DNA of 64,000 bases from Owenia fusiformis (taxonomy: Eukaryota; Annelida; Polychaeta; Sabellida; Oweniidae). The notes beneath the pieces were generated by a model. It worked only from the letters and a program-made list of their open reading frames with translations. It had not been told where the DNA came from and searched no databases. The translations under genes and the position numbers were made by a program. This document shows positions 54,126-64,000 of the stretch, piece by piece. Position 1 is the stretch's first letter. Each line of letters starts with the position of its first letter. The stretch covers positions 12,174,196-12,238,195 of the forward strand of contig CAIIXF020000004.1 of the NCBI GenBank assembly GCA_903813345.2. The letters are read 5' to 3'.

Positions 54126-54650
54126 TCAGGTCAATATTTGGCTTAACATCTTCTTTGACATACCTATTTTCTTAAAATGTATAGATAAACTATCAATTTC
54201 AGCATTAAGATGTATAAATTCAGTTAAGGTTCTATAAAGGGAGTCCCACTTATAGATTTTTAAGATCCACCGCGTTTCAAGAGGAATATCAGGTGAAATG
54301 ATATTCATCCAGGGGGTTTCTTTGTAGATAATAAAAATATATGTTAGCCTTGATGAAATATCCAAACTTAAATATATTTTGACACTGGTCGATGATCGTT
54401 GAATGACCCCCTTGCACTAATTGTTGTATCTTTAAGGTCTCAGTCTAAATGAGGCGAATGAATCTTACAGATGTAGTGTTTCACCAAATTCATAGCTAGT
54501 TCAAATTTCACCATTTCATTCGTAATTACATTTTTCATTAACTCAAATCCAATTTCGTAGTTGAACTGTGCCCCACATTCACACGATTCATTGCTCTCAT
54601 TGTTACCAATATCTGACAGTACACTTAGTCGATATAAACAACAACAATTT
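54126..54650 (-). pseudogene. Unidentified decayed coding-like segment
   Basis: Two neighbouring minus-strand open runs look protein-like: 54440-54650 (contains 'CECGAQFNYEIGFELMKNVI' and ends 'HYICKIHSPHLD' before a stop) and 54126-54365 (contains 'MNIISPDIPLETRWILKIYK'). I recognise no family. They may be remnants of a mobile-element protein, or downstream exons of the gene whose first exon is at 54899-55157. Neither has convincing splice sites. Confidence 0.25.
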
Positions 54651-54898
54651 TTTTATCAAACTCAATGTTGCAACTAAAATGACAAAACTATTTCCTCAAT
54701 TATTATTAGGTCGGGAATCGATGACACATCGATTGATTTAGGGAGAAATGATGGGTCCAGGAAAAAGTTAGATTCCAGAATATTAAGACAAATTGCATGA
54801 ATGGTGATTTAAAGTTAGTCAAAGAATTGAATTTCGGCTAGCTCTGAAACCATCATTCATACAAAAATACACTGACATACAATGTCCATACCTCGTAC

Positions 54899-55157
54899 CT
54901 GTAACCGCCGATGCTCCCTTAGGTAAGTCCGTGTATTTGTTTGTCCAGCTATCCCCGAAATCACATCCAACTTTTAGGAGTGACGTGTGTCCGTTATCAT
55001 AAATATATGCCCAAAAATGGTGGTCCCCCTTCCCGAAGTCTCCTTTTAGGTTTTTTGCAGGATGTTTTGCCTTTACTTGGTCGTTTAGTTCTGAGCTTGA
55101 GGCATCACCCTTACTTTCCAGGGGCACCATCTTCCGCTTGCGGGAGAAGAAATTCAT
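54899..55157 (-). CDS. Likely first coding exon of an unrecognised gene
   Basis: ATG at 55157 opens 86 codons plus one base up to a good donor (GTTACAG then GTACGAGG) at 54899. The translation has a basic start 'MNFFSRKRKMV', a Lys/Ser-rich stretch, then a conserved-looking block 'DHHFWAYIYDNGHTSLLKVG' and 'SWTNKYTDLPKGASAV'. The 5' half of the frame resists stops, and codon use differs from the random frames around it. There is no signal peptide. I do not recognise the domain and could not find the next exon with confidence. Confidence 0.45.
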
Positions 55158-55476
55158 CGTGAATCGGATCGCTAGTCATGTCGCCCATGTTATCATAAAC
55201 ATTGTAACGATGACCATTCCTTGATTTATAGATAATTTGTTTGTTTTAAGGACTCGCGATATTGTTCATCCGGGTCCTGTTGCCAAGGTGTTTTAAACTT
55301 GACGTCATAAATTCTAGAAAACATGTATGTCATGTGATGTAAAGTGATGTGACGTCATCAGAGAATAACTTATCAACGAAAATGTTAGTCGAAAACTTTC
55401 AAACTTTCCACTTATCGCTTTTTGAAATGCTGATCAACCTGAAAAGGGGGTACCTCTATTAAGGCCATTCTAGATT

Positions 55477-56907
55477 TTAGAAAAGCGTCGTGACTTTCAT
55501 TTCTTCGGGTGGCTTAGAAGGACACTTTTCATACAGAACAAGATCTGAATAATGGTGCTTATATTTTCCATTACAACGAATTTTCGGAGTGATAGTATTC
55601 TCTGGAATGGAGAAATCTAAAACACTGACAGAGTCAAGGTTATCGTAGTCACTAGCAATTATTGTCACACCGGTAGAATTGATTACTTTGTTCTTGAGTT
55701 CCTTTTTTAGTCTTTTCTTGTGTCGGTATTTGTAAAAACGTCTTTTTAAAGAGTCGTACAATAAGCACAATAGAAATAGTAAAAGCATCCCACTCAAGAC
55801 ACAAGCTGTGCCTATTCCCATCATCGGATTATATTCAGGGCTCGTGATTTCATCAGAATAGTGGAAATTAGTATTTGAAAAGGAACTGACTGCTTTAGTA
55901 TTTGAATTCGAGTCATTTCGACCTTGTATCTTTGGCATTGTAATTAACGTTCGTCTTTTATGTGTATTATTATTGGATATCGTTCTATACATGTTTTCAG
56001 CCATACGTTTCCAGCTGTTGCATATTACTTCAAAGCCAATGTTTTCACTTGAGAAACTGCCACAGCCAGTTGTCTTTTGAGCAATTGGAATCATATCTTC
56101 AGAACTATTTTTAAGATTTATTCCCTTTGGATAATTCGTATTATCAAACTGCCATTGCTTTTCTGTTGATAGGCAGTTACAATTTATATAGTTCCCGGTA
56201 ATATACAATCTTTCTAGCGATAATAACAGGCTTAAATGTCTCCAGATTATCGGCGGCAATTCATTATACGACAAATCTAGAGTGGAAATACTGGAACTTC
56301 TGGAAAATACCTTATCCGTTAGTTGATTTATGATATTATTACTTGCGTTTAAGACTGACATATTTACCAAGCTATCAAAGACGCCCGTTTCTATTCTTTC
56401 CAAATTGTTCCTGCTGATATCCAGAAAAGTTAATTGGTGCAGACCCCTAAATGTCATGTCCGTTAAAACGTCTATATTATTCCCACTTAGGTTCAATTTC
56501 CTAAGATTATATAATCCTCTAAAGGCACGGTCGTTGATAATGCTTATCTTATTTTCTGATAAATCCAGCTCAAACAGGCCGGGAAAATTATGAAAATCAC
56601 CCAAGCGTATCTCAGGTAAACCTAGCGCAGATACTTTTAGTACGCGGACGTCAGAGAAAACCACATCTCTCGAAGCGCAGACTTCTAAGAACGATACATT
56701 TAAAGGCACATAATTCGGTAATGACGTAGCATTTATATCGCCTTGACGACAAATCATGGTTGCGTCTTTAAGGAAGCATCTTTGTTCCTGTTTTCCGGCA
56801 GAAAAGACTTCGTTGATAAGCAGCATGAGTAATGAGACAGAGATTAACCGAAATGACACGGACAATGTGTTATCAGTCAAGCAGAGCGAAAAACAACCTC
56901 CGCGCAT
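55477..56907 (-). CDS. Leucine-rich-repeat type I membrane protein, single exon, intact
   Basis: 476 residues. A hydrophobic segment at about 14-36 followed by 'VFSAGKQ' is a likely signal peptide. Cysteines at 44, 53 and 77 may form an N-terminal cap. Leucine-rich repeats span about 109-243 ('FPGLFELDLSENKISIINDR', 'LYNLRKLNLSGNNIDVLTD', 'LHQLTFLDISRNNLERIETG', 'SISTLDLSYNELPP', 'SLERLYITGNYINCNC'), followed by a C-terminal cap with Cys 243, 245, 282 and 296. Several N-x-S/T sites are present. A transmembrane helix lies at about 362-384, then a basic KRRFYKYRHKKRLKKELKNK stop-transfer region and a cytoplasmic tail of about 90 residues with tyrosines (SDYDNL, HHYSDLVLYEK) but no TIR domain. 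Known families of this shape act as cell-surface recognition or adhesion proteins. The ligand is unknown and I cannot name an orthologue. Confidence 0.85.
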   Translation of the reverse strand: MRGGCFSLCLTDNTLSVSFRLISVSLLMLLINEVFSAGKQEQRCFLKDATMICRQGDINATSLPNYVPLNVSFLEVCASRDVVFSDVRVLKVSALGLPEIRLGDFHNFPGLFELDLSENKISIINDRAFRGLYNLRKLNLSGNNIDVLTDMTFRGLHQLTFLDISRNNLERIETGVFDSLVNMSVLNASNNIINQLTDKVFSRSSSISTLDLSYNELPPIIWRHLSLLLSLERLYITGNYINCNCLSTEKQWQFDNTNYPKGINLKNSSEDMIPIAQKTTGCGSFSSENIGFEVICNSWKRMAENMYRTISNNNTHKRRTLITMPKIQGRNDSNSNTKAVSSFSNTNFHYSDEITSPEYNPMMGIGTACVLSGMLLLFLLCLLYDSLKRRFYKYRHKKRLKKELKNKVINSTGVTIIASDYDNLDSVSVLDFSIPENTITPKIRCNGKYKHHYSDLVLYEKCPSKPPEEMKVTTLF

Positions 56908-58275
56908 CGTGGAGCCCGAGGGACTTTATGGAATGTCTTAATGATAAGCTCCTGTAGTCTCTTAATCCATAAACATTTTTCAAATTCTCTATTGATCAGT
57001 AAATGTCGAGTTTTCCTTTGGGCTTTTCATGTCACTTGATGGTGGATAAGTATAATTTTCTCTCATTATGAAGACGATGCTCCAATGTCGTCAAGTGATA
57101 CATGCGTTGTTCCAGTTTGACTGATACGGTGCTGATGACTCCATTGTTTTGGCATAAACAACCGATTAAAGATACGTCCCTTGAATGACAATATATTTTC
57201 CTATAAACGATTCTGACGTCTTTCGTGTGTCAGAACTTGGGATTTACGGTGCGGTATATTGGTCGTAGACGCGAATTTATCGCCAATACGACGTTTTTAT
57301 AATGGCGTGCATGTCAACCAAGGCAGCCTCGCCAATTTCACATGTTTAAATCTATTCCGGAAACAACGTTCCAAAGGTGATTGACTCCGATTTATTGTCC
57401 TATATTCAGTCTCTATATAATATGGTCTTCATAAATAAACTGTGGATCACAACTTCATCCTTCTTACGAACGACGATGTGTCTTCGCCTAATGACTTAGA
57501 TTACGGTTGTCATATTGCTATATTACATCCAGAAGGAGTTTAAATCGCATACTGTTTCAATCTCCACATTCCCAGTACTCATGTGGTACTAAACCCGATA
57601 CCTCTTTAGTTAATTTTATATTACCATAAACATTGTAGCATATTGATAAAACAAAACTACCCTCGCGGCGTTGTACGTTTTATAGATTCCGCGTTGTATA
57701 CTTCCTTCTTTTGAATGACATGGTATCAAGCAATTCTCCGTGAGTCATTCGAATGCTTATTAATTTTTTACAGCTAAATACAAATAGTTGAAGGTAAATC
57801 GCTGCTTGTAAATGAACCATTGTAGATCATCAACGATAACGAATCATGAACAACGGTAAGTCACTCATTGTTCTCGATACAAATAATGGTCAGTCATTAC
57901 ATTCTATGGTAAATCATGGTAGATCATTTTAAAGAATGAAGGAATCGATCTGAGCAGAAATGTCGTCGTTAATCCAGATAATCGCTATCACGAACTATTG
58001 TTATTTAAGTACTATTGGAATCAAACACTATTGTAAATCAGGAACTATTGTGAATCATGAATTGTAAATCAAAAACTTTTGTAAATTAGGAACTTTTGCT
58101 CTAGCAACACTGCCTCGAAAGTCTGTCATTCATAACGAATGTACGATGTAACTTAATACTTTTAAGATTATTTTCTTCAAACTGTTTGAGTAAGATCCAT
58201 CGCTTAGGCTGTTGGGCATTTGTTTTTACTTTCCAACCCCTTGTTAAGAAGACACAATTTCTATGCTACGATGTT
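56908..58275. other. Upstream region of the LRR gene, nothing firm recognised
   Basis: Contains degenerate repeats of AACTATTGTAAATCA-like words at about 57830-58110. No coding similarity seen. Confidence 0.4.
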
Positions 58276-58339
58276 GTCGTGTTCCTCCTACCTGTAACAC
58301 TGTCATTGTCGTGTTCCTCCTACCTGTAACACTGTCATT
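58276..58339. repeat. Perfect 32-bp tandem duplication
   Basis: GTCGTGTTCCTCCTACCTGT plus AACACTGTCATT occurs twice in a row without a difference, so it is recent. Confidence 0.9.
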
Positions 58340-58403
58340 TCACTGACTTATTGACAAGCTCCGTACAAGTACTGAGTGAGCGTTAATTTCGTATCCTATG
58401 TCG

Positions 58404-58571
58404 TATATATATACAATTGAATTCCCGAGCTGCACCGCCCTTCGACGTTCGCTTGACAGACTGCGTAACAATAATTGGCTGTCAGTTGGAGATAATACAA
58501 TCACGGTTTCTCAGTATAATATGATACATATTCTCCTGCCTTGCCTGATTTAGTTTGAATACAAAATTAAG
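58404..58571 (+). promoter_or_regulatory. Possible TATA promoter and untranslated first exon
   Basis: TATATATATA at 58404-58413 is followed about 160 bp later by a strong donor (AATTAAG then GTAAGTTGATC at 58572). The stretch between is less AT-rich than its surroundings (for example CCCGAGCTGCACCGCCC). This is the layout of a first exon whose gene would continue to the right, but no coding exon was found in the window. Confidence 0.3.
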
Positions 58572-59968
58572 GTAAGTTGATCACAAAGGTTGTCTTTTTA
58601 TGCTCTGTTTAATATGCGACTAACAACCTCGTCCATGTATCAAAATGCAATTTATCAACCGAATTCTGTTCTATTGCAGTTAACCAATTACAATAGCAAA
58701 CTCGATTGCATCAAAATTACGAAAGAAAAGTCAGAGAAGTCAAAGTCAGCTTGAGCTGTCATTCGCAGACTGAGCTAATGCTACCCTGACGCACAGTCCT
58801 GGTCTTGCTTTGCTAATGTTGATTACAATATTAATAGCCGGCAATCTCGAAACATCAAGATACTTGGATATTTAATACCATGTATCGGAATATTAATTAA
58901 ACGCAACTGTTTTACCGTAAGACTAAGTCTATGCGTGATAATCTTGTTAGTTCTTTAGATACAGTAGAGAAAAGATAACTTAAAGTAATGTGGAATGGAT
59001 GAAATGTTAGTTCAACCTACATATGAATAAGAAAAACTGAATCCCAAAGCACATTGGTACATATAAACATCGTTTTTACTGACCTTGGTTGTGTTTTGAC
59101 TTCAGAATTCAGCGTTTTCAACAGAAATAAATTTGCTCACACTTGCACATTGTTTGGGATTCCCTAGTCAAAGGTCAGGTGACTAATAATCAGAACGAGG
59201 CTATGACCTGTGAGCTATTCCAATTGAGAGGTTAGGAGAATTTTTTCATATTCTAGGTTCCACTTATTTCTGACGGTTTTCTATACAATCACTGAATCTC
59301 TTTCTTGCAAAAGAATAACTATTATATCAGGAACACATAATTAATAAAACATTATGTAATCACTATGTACAGAACACGAAAATTACTCTTTTCAAAAGTA
59401 GGTCACATTTTCTCCCAAGTTTTATATGCAATATTGCTCTGAACGAAATGCAAGAAAATGTGTAAACAAACATACTTTGGTGACGTCATCAACTTGAGTG
59501 CAAAATTCGAAGTGGACGATGTGAAATCAAATTCAATGTACCCACTTCAATATGAGAAATCTCCGCTATCCTTGAGTAATATGAGCTGAAGTTACCCCAG
59601 TAGCAAGGTAAGACATTGCTCTTCGTGTGATATTCAATAGATTTTGCTAAAAATGCCTTAAACGAAGGCCATATCACTTTAAGGTAAGACATATGTTTCT
59701 CATATAGCACCTGAGAACCAAACGAAAATGTACGTTTTTGTTTCAAGCTTCCATTTTCAAATTTTGTCCTCCGTGGGAAAGTAGTCTTATATGGGAGCGC
59801 TTTTCCGAAATAAGAACATACCATTATTTTTTGTATATTAAGCCTGAAAAATTGTCGCCTCACCATAGCGAGCAAAATTTCCCGTTGACATCACAGAAGT
59901 GACAACTCTGTGTTTATTCGCCCACAAGGATGATATTCTCAAGGTAAACTGAAACAAGGAATTGCGTG
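58572..59968. other. Intergenic or intronic, one doubtful open frame
   Basis: A 128-codon frame at 59489-59875 (-) has no recognisable domain and a low-complexity, random-looking composition; I do not call it a gene. Nothing else is seen. Confidence 0.35.
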
Positions 59969-60130
59969 AGGCCCGTAGCTAGCTAATGTCATGCAGGGGT
60001 TCAGTTTCCAAGAAATCCCAGGGGGGGGGGGTCAAATTTGACAATTTGACAATTCTAAAAGTGCTCAAAATGGTGAAAATTGATTGATTCTCGAACCCCC
60101 TGAACCCAGAAACCCTGGCTACAGAGCTGA
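59969..60130. mobile_element. GTAGCC-type MITE, diverged
   Basis: Begins AGGCCCGTAGCTAGC, has a G-run and 'GTGCTCAAAATGGTGAAAAT' (the family's ATTTTGAG/TTCACC core in reverse orientation), and ends CCCTGGCTACAGAGC. Confidence 0.7.
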
Positions 60131-61191
60131 TTACTTGGTTGTTTATTGAGGCCAACGTTTACGTATTCATCTCGGATGCGATTCGGGAAATTAACCGTGA
60201 ATGAAATCTGCCATAGCAGTCCCTTTCAGCAACTTCCTCTGCGCTTATCACCATGACATAAAGAGCTCTCGATATCTGATCATGGCATATTACGCATGGG
60301 CATGATGGGGAACGGTTTGACGCATACACAATCGAATGGAGTCAGTATTCGTTACATTGTCTGAAGTTTCCGTTACATTTAATTTACCATGATGGCGGCG
60401 AAAACTACGCATTCCATTTTATTCTCTGTCGCTTGGTCAAATAAAATATATTATAATTCATTTATTTATTATTTATTTATTATTCATTCATTTCCTTAAA
60501 GAATATTACAAATTACATTACATGAAGTGGAAGGCCCCCTTTTGGGGATATTATCCACTATTGAATTTCACTTTACCAAGTCCCCTCCTATCCAACGCTT
60601 ACTTTGGAGAGTTCAAGACAAAAAGGGGCACAAATATCGTATCGATGACGATTCCATTTTCATTAGTCAACACTATTCAAGCCGATTATAGTTATTCCAA
60701 CATATTTGAAGGATCATACAAATAAGGACAATACTAAGAGATGTCGACTTAATATTCTGACATTTCCTAATCTCTACGTTAACTAATTAATGATAGCTTG
60801 GTTTTTGTGCTTGACTTTATTTTTAATCGGCATTAACCTAAACAGGCTTTTACATGTGCTCTAACTGGGATTTTTATTTCAAATGTTGTAAAAATAGCAT
60901 CCATTGAAATGTAGTATGATTGCAGCTCGAGGGGCCGTAGCTTCTTGCTCCTTATAAGGTACCCCCATATTAGTATGGTCGCATGTCAAAACGTTCTCTT
61001 TAATTTCCTGACTTTATGTTAGATAGCAAAGTGAATCCATCAACGTCATCCAAATGTGTATTCAATTCTAACCACTCTACGAGCTGTCTCTTAGTGTTAT
61101 GATCCAAATACTTGAATCAAGGGCGTTACAATACCCGGGAATTTATCGGTTCGTGCAGTACTTGTTTGTGATAGCGCCCTCTGTAGGTCAC
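60131..61191. other. Intergenic, nothing recognised
   Basis: Contains an ATTTATT microsatellite at 60440-60500. No gene seen. Confidence 0.4.
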
Positions 61192-61684
61192 TGTGCTTAT
61201 AGCTATTGGCAAAACTGCCCTAATTCACGTCACCATACTAGTCAATGGGCAAAAGGGCAAACGCCTGACTTTTTATCTCGAGTTATGGATTTATGTGGCC
61301 TCACTGGCCTATCTGAGGTTCTAAAGCTATGTCTAAGCTACATCTTGACACTAAACTCAATAGGGGCCAATCATCTACTTTTTGAAATAATTGGTCAATT
61401 GTGACACTACCCCCTCTCTCTGCAGACACAAATTTAAATTCACAAAAATGAAGGCAAAATTAATACGCCACTTGACTCGAAATTTTCCTTCAGATAACCC
61501 AAATAAACGCATTTTCAGAAGAAATGGCATGTTGTCATTGCAAAAAGATGACAACTGTGCCTACATACTAGCTTACTGACTCGTCATGATCACAATTGTG
61601 TTGGGACTACATTTATTTTTGAATACTACTTTTTTCTATTCAGCGGAAGTGACGTATTAGGGCATTTTGGCCTAATAGCCACAT
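61192..61684. mobile_element. MITE with GCCCTAAT inverted ends, uninterrupted copy
   Basis: About 490 bp. The left end GCTATTGGCAAAACTGCCCT and the right end in reverse complement GGCTATTAGGCCAAAATGCC both continue into CTAAT and ACGTCAC. The element repeats at 62522-63766 with about 98 percent identity over the shared part but with two later insertions there. Both copies have the same orientation, about 1.33 kb apart. Open frames inside are not genes. Confidence 0.75.
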
Positions 61685-62521
61685 GGTTGGATGATTTCTT
61701 GCTTTAAATTGCGTTTTTCCAATTTACTAGAGTTTTTCAAGTAGTTTTGTGCAGTTTAAGAATATTCTGACAGCAATTATGAAAATATGGCTACTTCATT
61801 ACCCCTGGGGTCATTTTTCCAAGAACCCAATGGTTTTCCTTTAAATTTGACTAGTTTTTCATTTACATCATGAAATCCACTGCCTGATGGTGACATTTTT
61901 CAGTATTGTGTCAAGAAATTGAGTATTTTATTGCATATTGCAACTTTTAGCCAAAATCACTGAACCATGAACCAGAAAATTGGACAAATTTGGCCCACTT
62001 TTTGGCAAAATCTTACTAAAATCATCACTTTTTCATACTTTATTCCATTCAACAACCTCCTGATTTGAAAAATGATGACAAATTTGATCAGTTTTGACTC
62101 TGGCCTAGAGAATTGGGACTTTTGAGATATTTTTTAGCTCGAATGTAGTCATTCAGAGTGAACAAATACATCAAAAATTGACACTTAACTCACCAATTTC
62201 TGACTGCACCCCCGATATGTACCTTCTTTCTATACTGGAAACCATAAGATGGAAAATTCAATCTTTATTATGAATAGCAACTCGTTGGCTTCCCCATTTA
62301 CGACAAAAAATGACATTTATGGGTCACTAAGGACAAAATTGTAGCCAAATATCGTCAAAATCAGTGGTTTTTGGGGTAAAAAGCGAAACTTGCTGATTCA
62401 GCAAAAACATTAAATTTGTTCATGAAAATTCCCCTTTTTGCCTCCGTCCAAAATATGTTTCACACTAATAAACTTCAATTCTGGGCGATTCTGAGTAGTT
62501 TTAAAAAATTTCGGTCACTTT
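61685..62521. other. Spacer between the two GCCCTAAT elements
   Basis: About 840 bp of AT-rich sequence rich in TTTTGGC, CACTTTTT and AATTTGA words with no recognisable coding content. Because it is bracketed by two direct copies of one element, it could be the inside of a composite unit. Confidence 0.4.
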
Positions 62522-62906
62522 CACATGTGACTAATAGGCAAAACTGCCCTAATTCACGTCACCATACTAGTCAATGGGCAAAAGGGCAAACGCCTGACTT
62601 TTTATCTCGAGTTATTGATTTATGTTGCCTCATTGGCCTATCTGAGGTTCTAAAGCTATGTCTAAGCTACATCTTGACACTAAACTCAATAGGGGCCAAT
62701 CATCTACTTTTTGAAATAATTGGTCAATTGTGACACTACCCCCTCTCTCTGCAGACACAAATTTAAATTCACAAAAATGAAGGCAAAATTAATACGCCAC
62801 TTGACTCGAAATTTTCCTTCAGATAACCCAAATAAACGCATTTTCAGAAGAAATGGCATGTTGTCATTGCAAAAAGATGACAACTGTGCCTACATACTAG
62901 CTTACT

Positions 62907-63330
62907 CGAACTCCCGTGCAGTGATATATCACTGCGGCGGGCAGGTATCTCACCGTAAGCATGGTAACATCGTAATAAACAACTGACGTGATTGGTTCTA
63001 GTCCCATGCTCAGGTCGCGTGATTGTAAAATTTAGACAATTTCATTGGTTGAATTGCGCGTATTAACTAATAAACAACACGTGCGGTAAACTTTTATCAA
63101 CACAACTTTTACTCATAATTCTTTCCGCGGGGATTTCCTCTTATATTTCATTGATTTTGGAATATTTTGACAAAATAGTTATTGGTGAACATGAAAGAAC
63201 ATATATTTTATAAGTTCTGTGAAAAACAAGTACATCTGTGACAAAAAAGGGGGACTATCTTCCCCAAATTTTGGGGATTCCATAATCTGCCCGCCGCAGT
63301 GTCTATACCGAGACACTGCATAGGAGTTCG
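62907..63330. mobile_element. 424-bp MITE with hairpin ends and perfect 9-bp target duplication
   Basis: Ends CGAACTCCCGTGCAGTG and CACTGCATAGGAGTTCG, with GCCCGCC/GGCGGGC just inside. Each terminus can fold on itself (GCAGTGATATATCACTGC at the left, GCAGTGTC/GACACTGC at the right). It is flanked by TAGCTTACT (62898-62906 and 63331-63339). The empty site exists at about 61570 in the sister copy, which has TAGCTTACT once. Confidence 0.92.
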
Positions 63331-63439
63331 TAGCTTACTGACTCGTCATGATCACAATTGTGTTGGGACTACATTTATTTTTGAATACTACTTTTTTCTA
63401 TTCAGCGGAAGTGACGTATTAGGGCATTTTGGCCATTGG

Positions 63440-63744
63440 CAAGGAGGATTGGCTCCCAGGATCGAAACTCGATATTTTCCAACAATGAAAACGTCGAAAT
63501 GTCGTTATTTTCTGAAATTAAAACCGACTATAAATTCAAAATAAACAGTTCAAAAGATTCGAACCAATATCTCGATCGTTTCTTGTGAGTTTTGGAATTT
63601 TTCGTTTGGAAATAAGACCAAAATTCACGATTTAAATGTTGAAGTGAACAAAATGGCGGCTGTTTGAATTCGAATTTTGTATTACGACATACCCATATAT
63701 GGGACAGAATATCGGTGGTGCACTCTGGGAGCCAATCCTCCTTG
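63440..63744. mobile_element. MITE with CAAGGAGGATTGGCTCCCAG ends, copy 2, perfect 9-bp target duplication
   Basis: 305 bp. The right end is CTGGGAGCCAATCCTCCTTG, the exact inverse of the left end. It is flanked by GGCCATTGG at 63431-63439 and 63745-63753. An older copy lies at 4432-4685 in the opposite orientation. The minus-strand open frame across it is chance. Confidence 0.92.
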
Positions 63745-63766
63745 GGCCATTGGATAATCACATTTA

Positions 63767-64000
63767 TGCGTGCGCGCGCAGCTCATCCACTGAACGAAAC
63801 GCCACTACCCGCTGAAATCACTGGGTATTGATCTTTCCCTTGCTTGAATCAATCAAATACTCATTTTTGACCTCCTAGACGAGTGTTTAAACATTGTAGT
63901 GAAAAAAATGAGAACCGATTAAAGGGGTGTCACTTGCGGGTCCAGGGGGGGGGGCTTGGATAGGCCCAGAGAAGGAAATGGGCCCAAACATTTTGTAGGG
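63767..64000. other. Window edge, nothing recognised
   Basis: A GCGTGCGCGCGC run at 63767 and a G-run at 63945. No coding similarity. Confidence 0.4.

Larger units (their letters stand above)
62522..63766. mobile_element. GCCCTAAT MITE, second copy, with two nested insertions
   Basis: Starts ATGTGACTAATAGGCAAAAC and ends with GGATAATCACAT. The body matches 61209-61674. It is interrupted by a 424-bp element at 62907-63330 and a 305-bp element at 63440-63744, each with its own target duplication. Removing both restores collinearity with the first copy. Confidence 0.8.

Noticed and set aside
59489-59875. 128-codon minus-strand frame
   Set aside because: Length is within chance for this much sequence and no motif is recognisable.
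61099-62986. Duplicated open frames at 61099-61579 and 62416-62986
   Set aside because: They lie in two copies of a non-coding MITE; identity reflects the element, not protein conservation.

Overview
The window is AT-rich animal nuclear DNA: multi-exon genes with GT-AG introns, long intergenic spaces, many miniature transposons and several satellite arrays. Gene content (a PIX-type Rho exchange factor and the TFIID subunit TAF9) is metazoan. The repeat style (ATGGCGGCC satellites, CGGA arrays, GTAGCC-type MITEs, Penelope-like and LINE fragments) suggests a marine invertebrate, possibly a mollusc or another lophotrochozoan; the species cannot be fixed from the sequence.

Layout. 1-405 is a LINE tail on the minus strand. 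At 1867-4091 and 7960-8703 (+) lie two paralogous two-exon genes for about 105-residue stand-alone GIY-YIG nuclease-like proteins (T5orf172/MUG113 style). From 22222 down to 10614 (-) runs a PIX-family RhoGEF (ARHGEF7/6 type) in twelve recognised coding exons: SH3, DH, PH and the proline motif. Its C-terminal GIT-binding end was not found. One of its introns holds a Penelope-like element with satellite tail and a nested mariner. The PIX gene is head to head with TAF9 (23559-29273, +, six exons, complete), with a shared promoter region carrying an ETS-type site. A 1.8 kb hAT-like element sits in TAF9 intron 2. A TSSK-like pseudokinase exon (30569-31587, -) follows.

From 32 to 54 kb no convincing conserved gene is seen. 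The region holds a 55-bp VNTR, a foldback element, a LINE tail, a 113-bp satellite with telomere-like CCCTAA words, and exactly four head-to-tail copies of a 1609-bp unit (41940-48378). MITEs and long hairpins make up most of the rest. At 54899-55157 (-) there is a likely first exon of an unrecognised gene, and at 55477-56907 (-) an intact single-exon leucine-rich-repeat type I membrane protein. The last 3 kb contains nested MITEs with clear 9-bp target duplications and an internal empty-site control.

The two most unusual signals are (1) the tandem, intron-bearing stand-alone GIY-YIG proteins, and (2) repeated local duplication of splice junctions: six cases in two neighbouring genes, including an intron-exon junction present five times at a 111-bp period.
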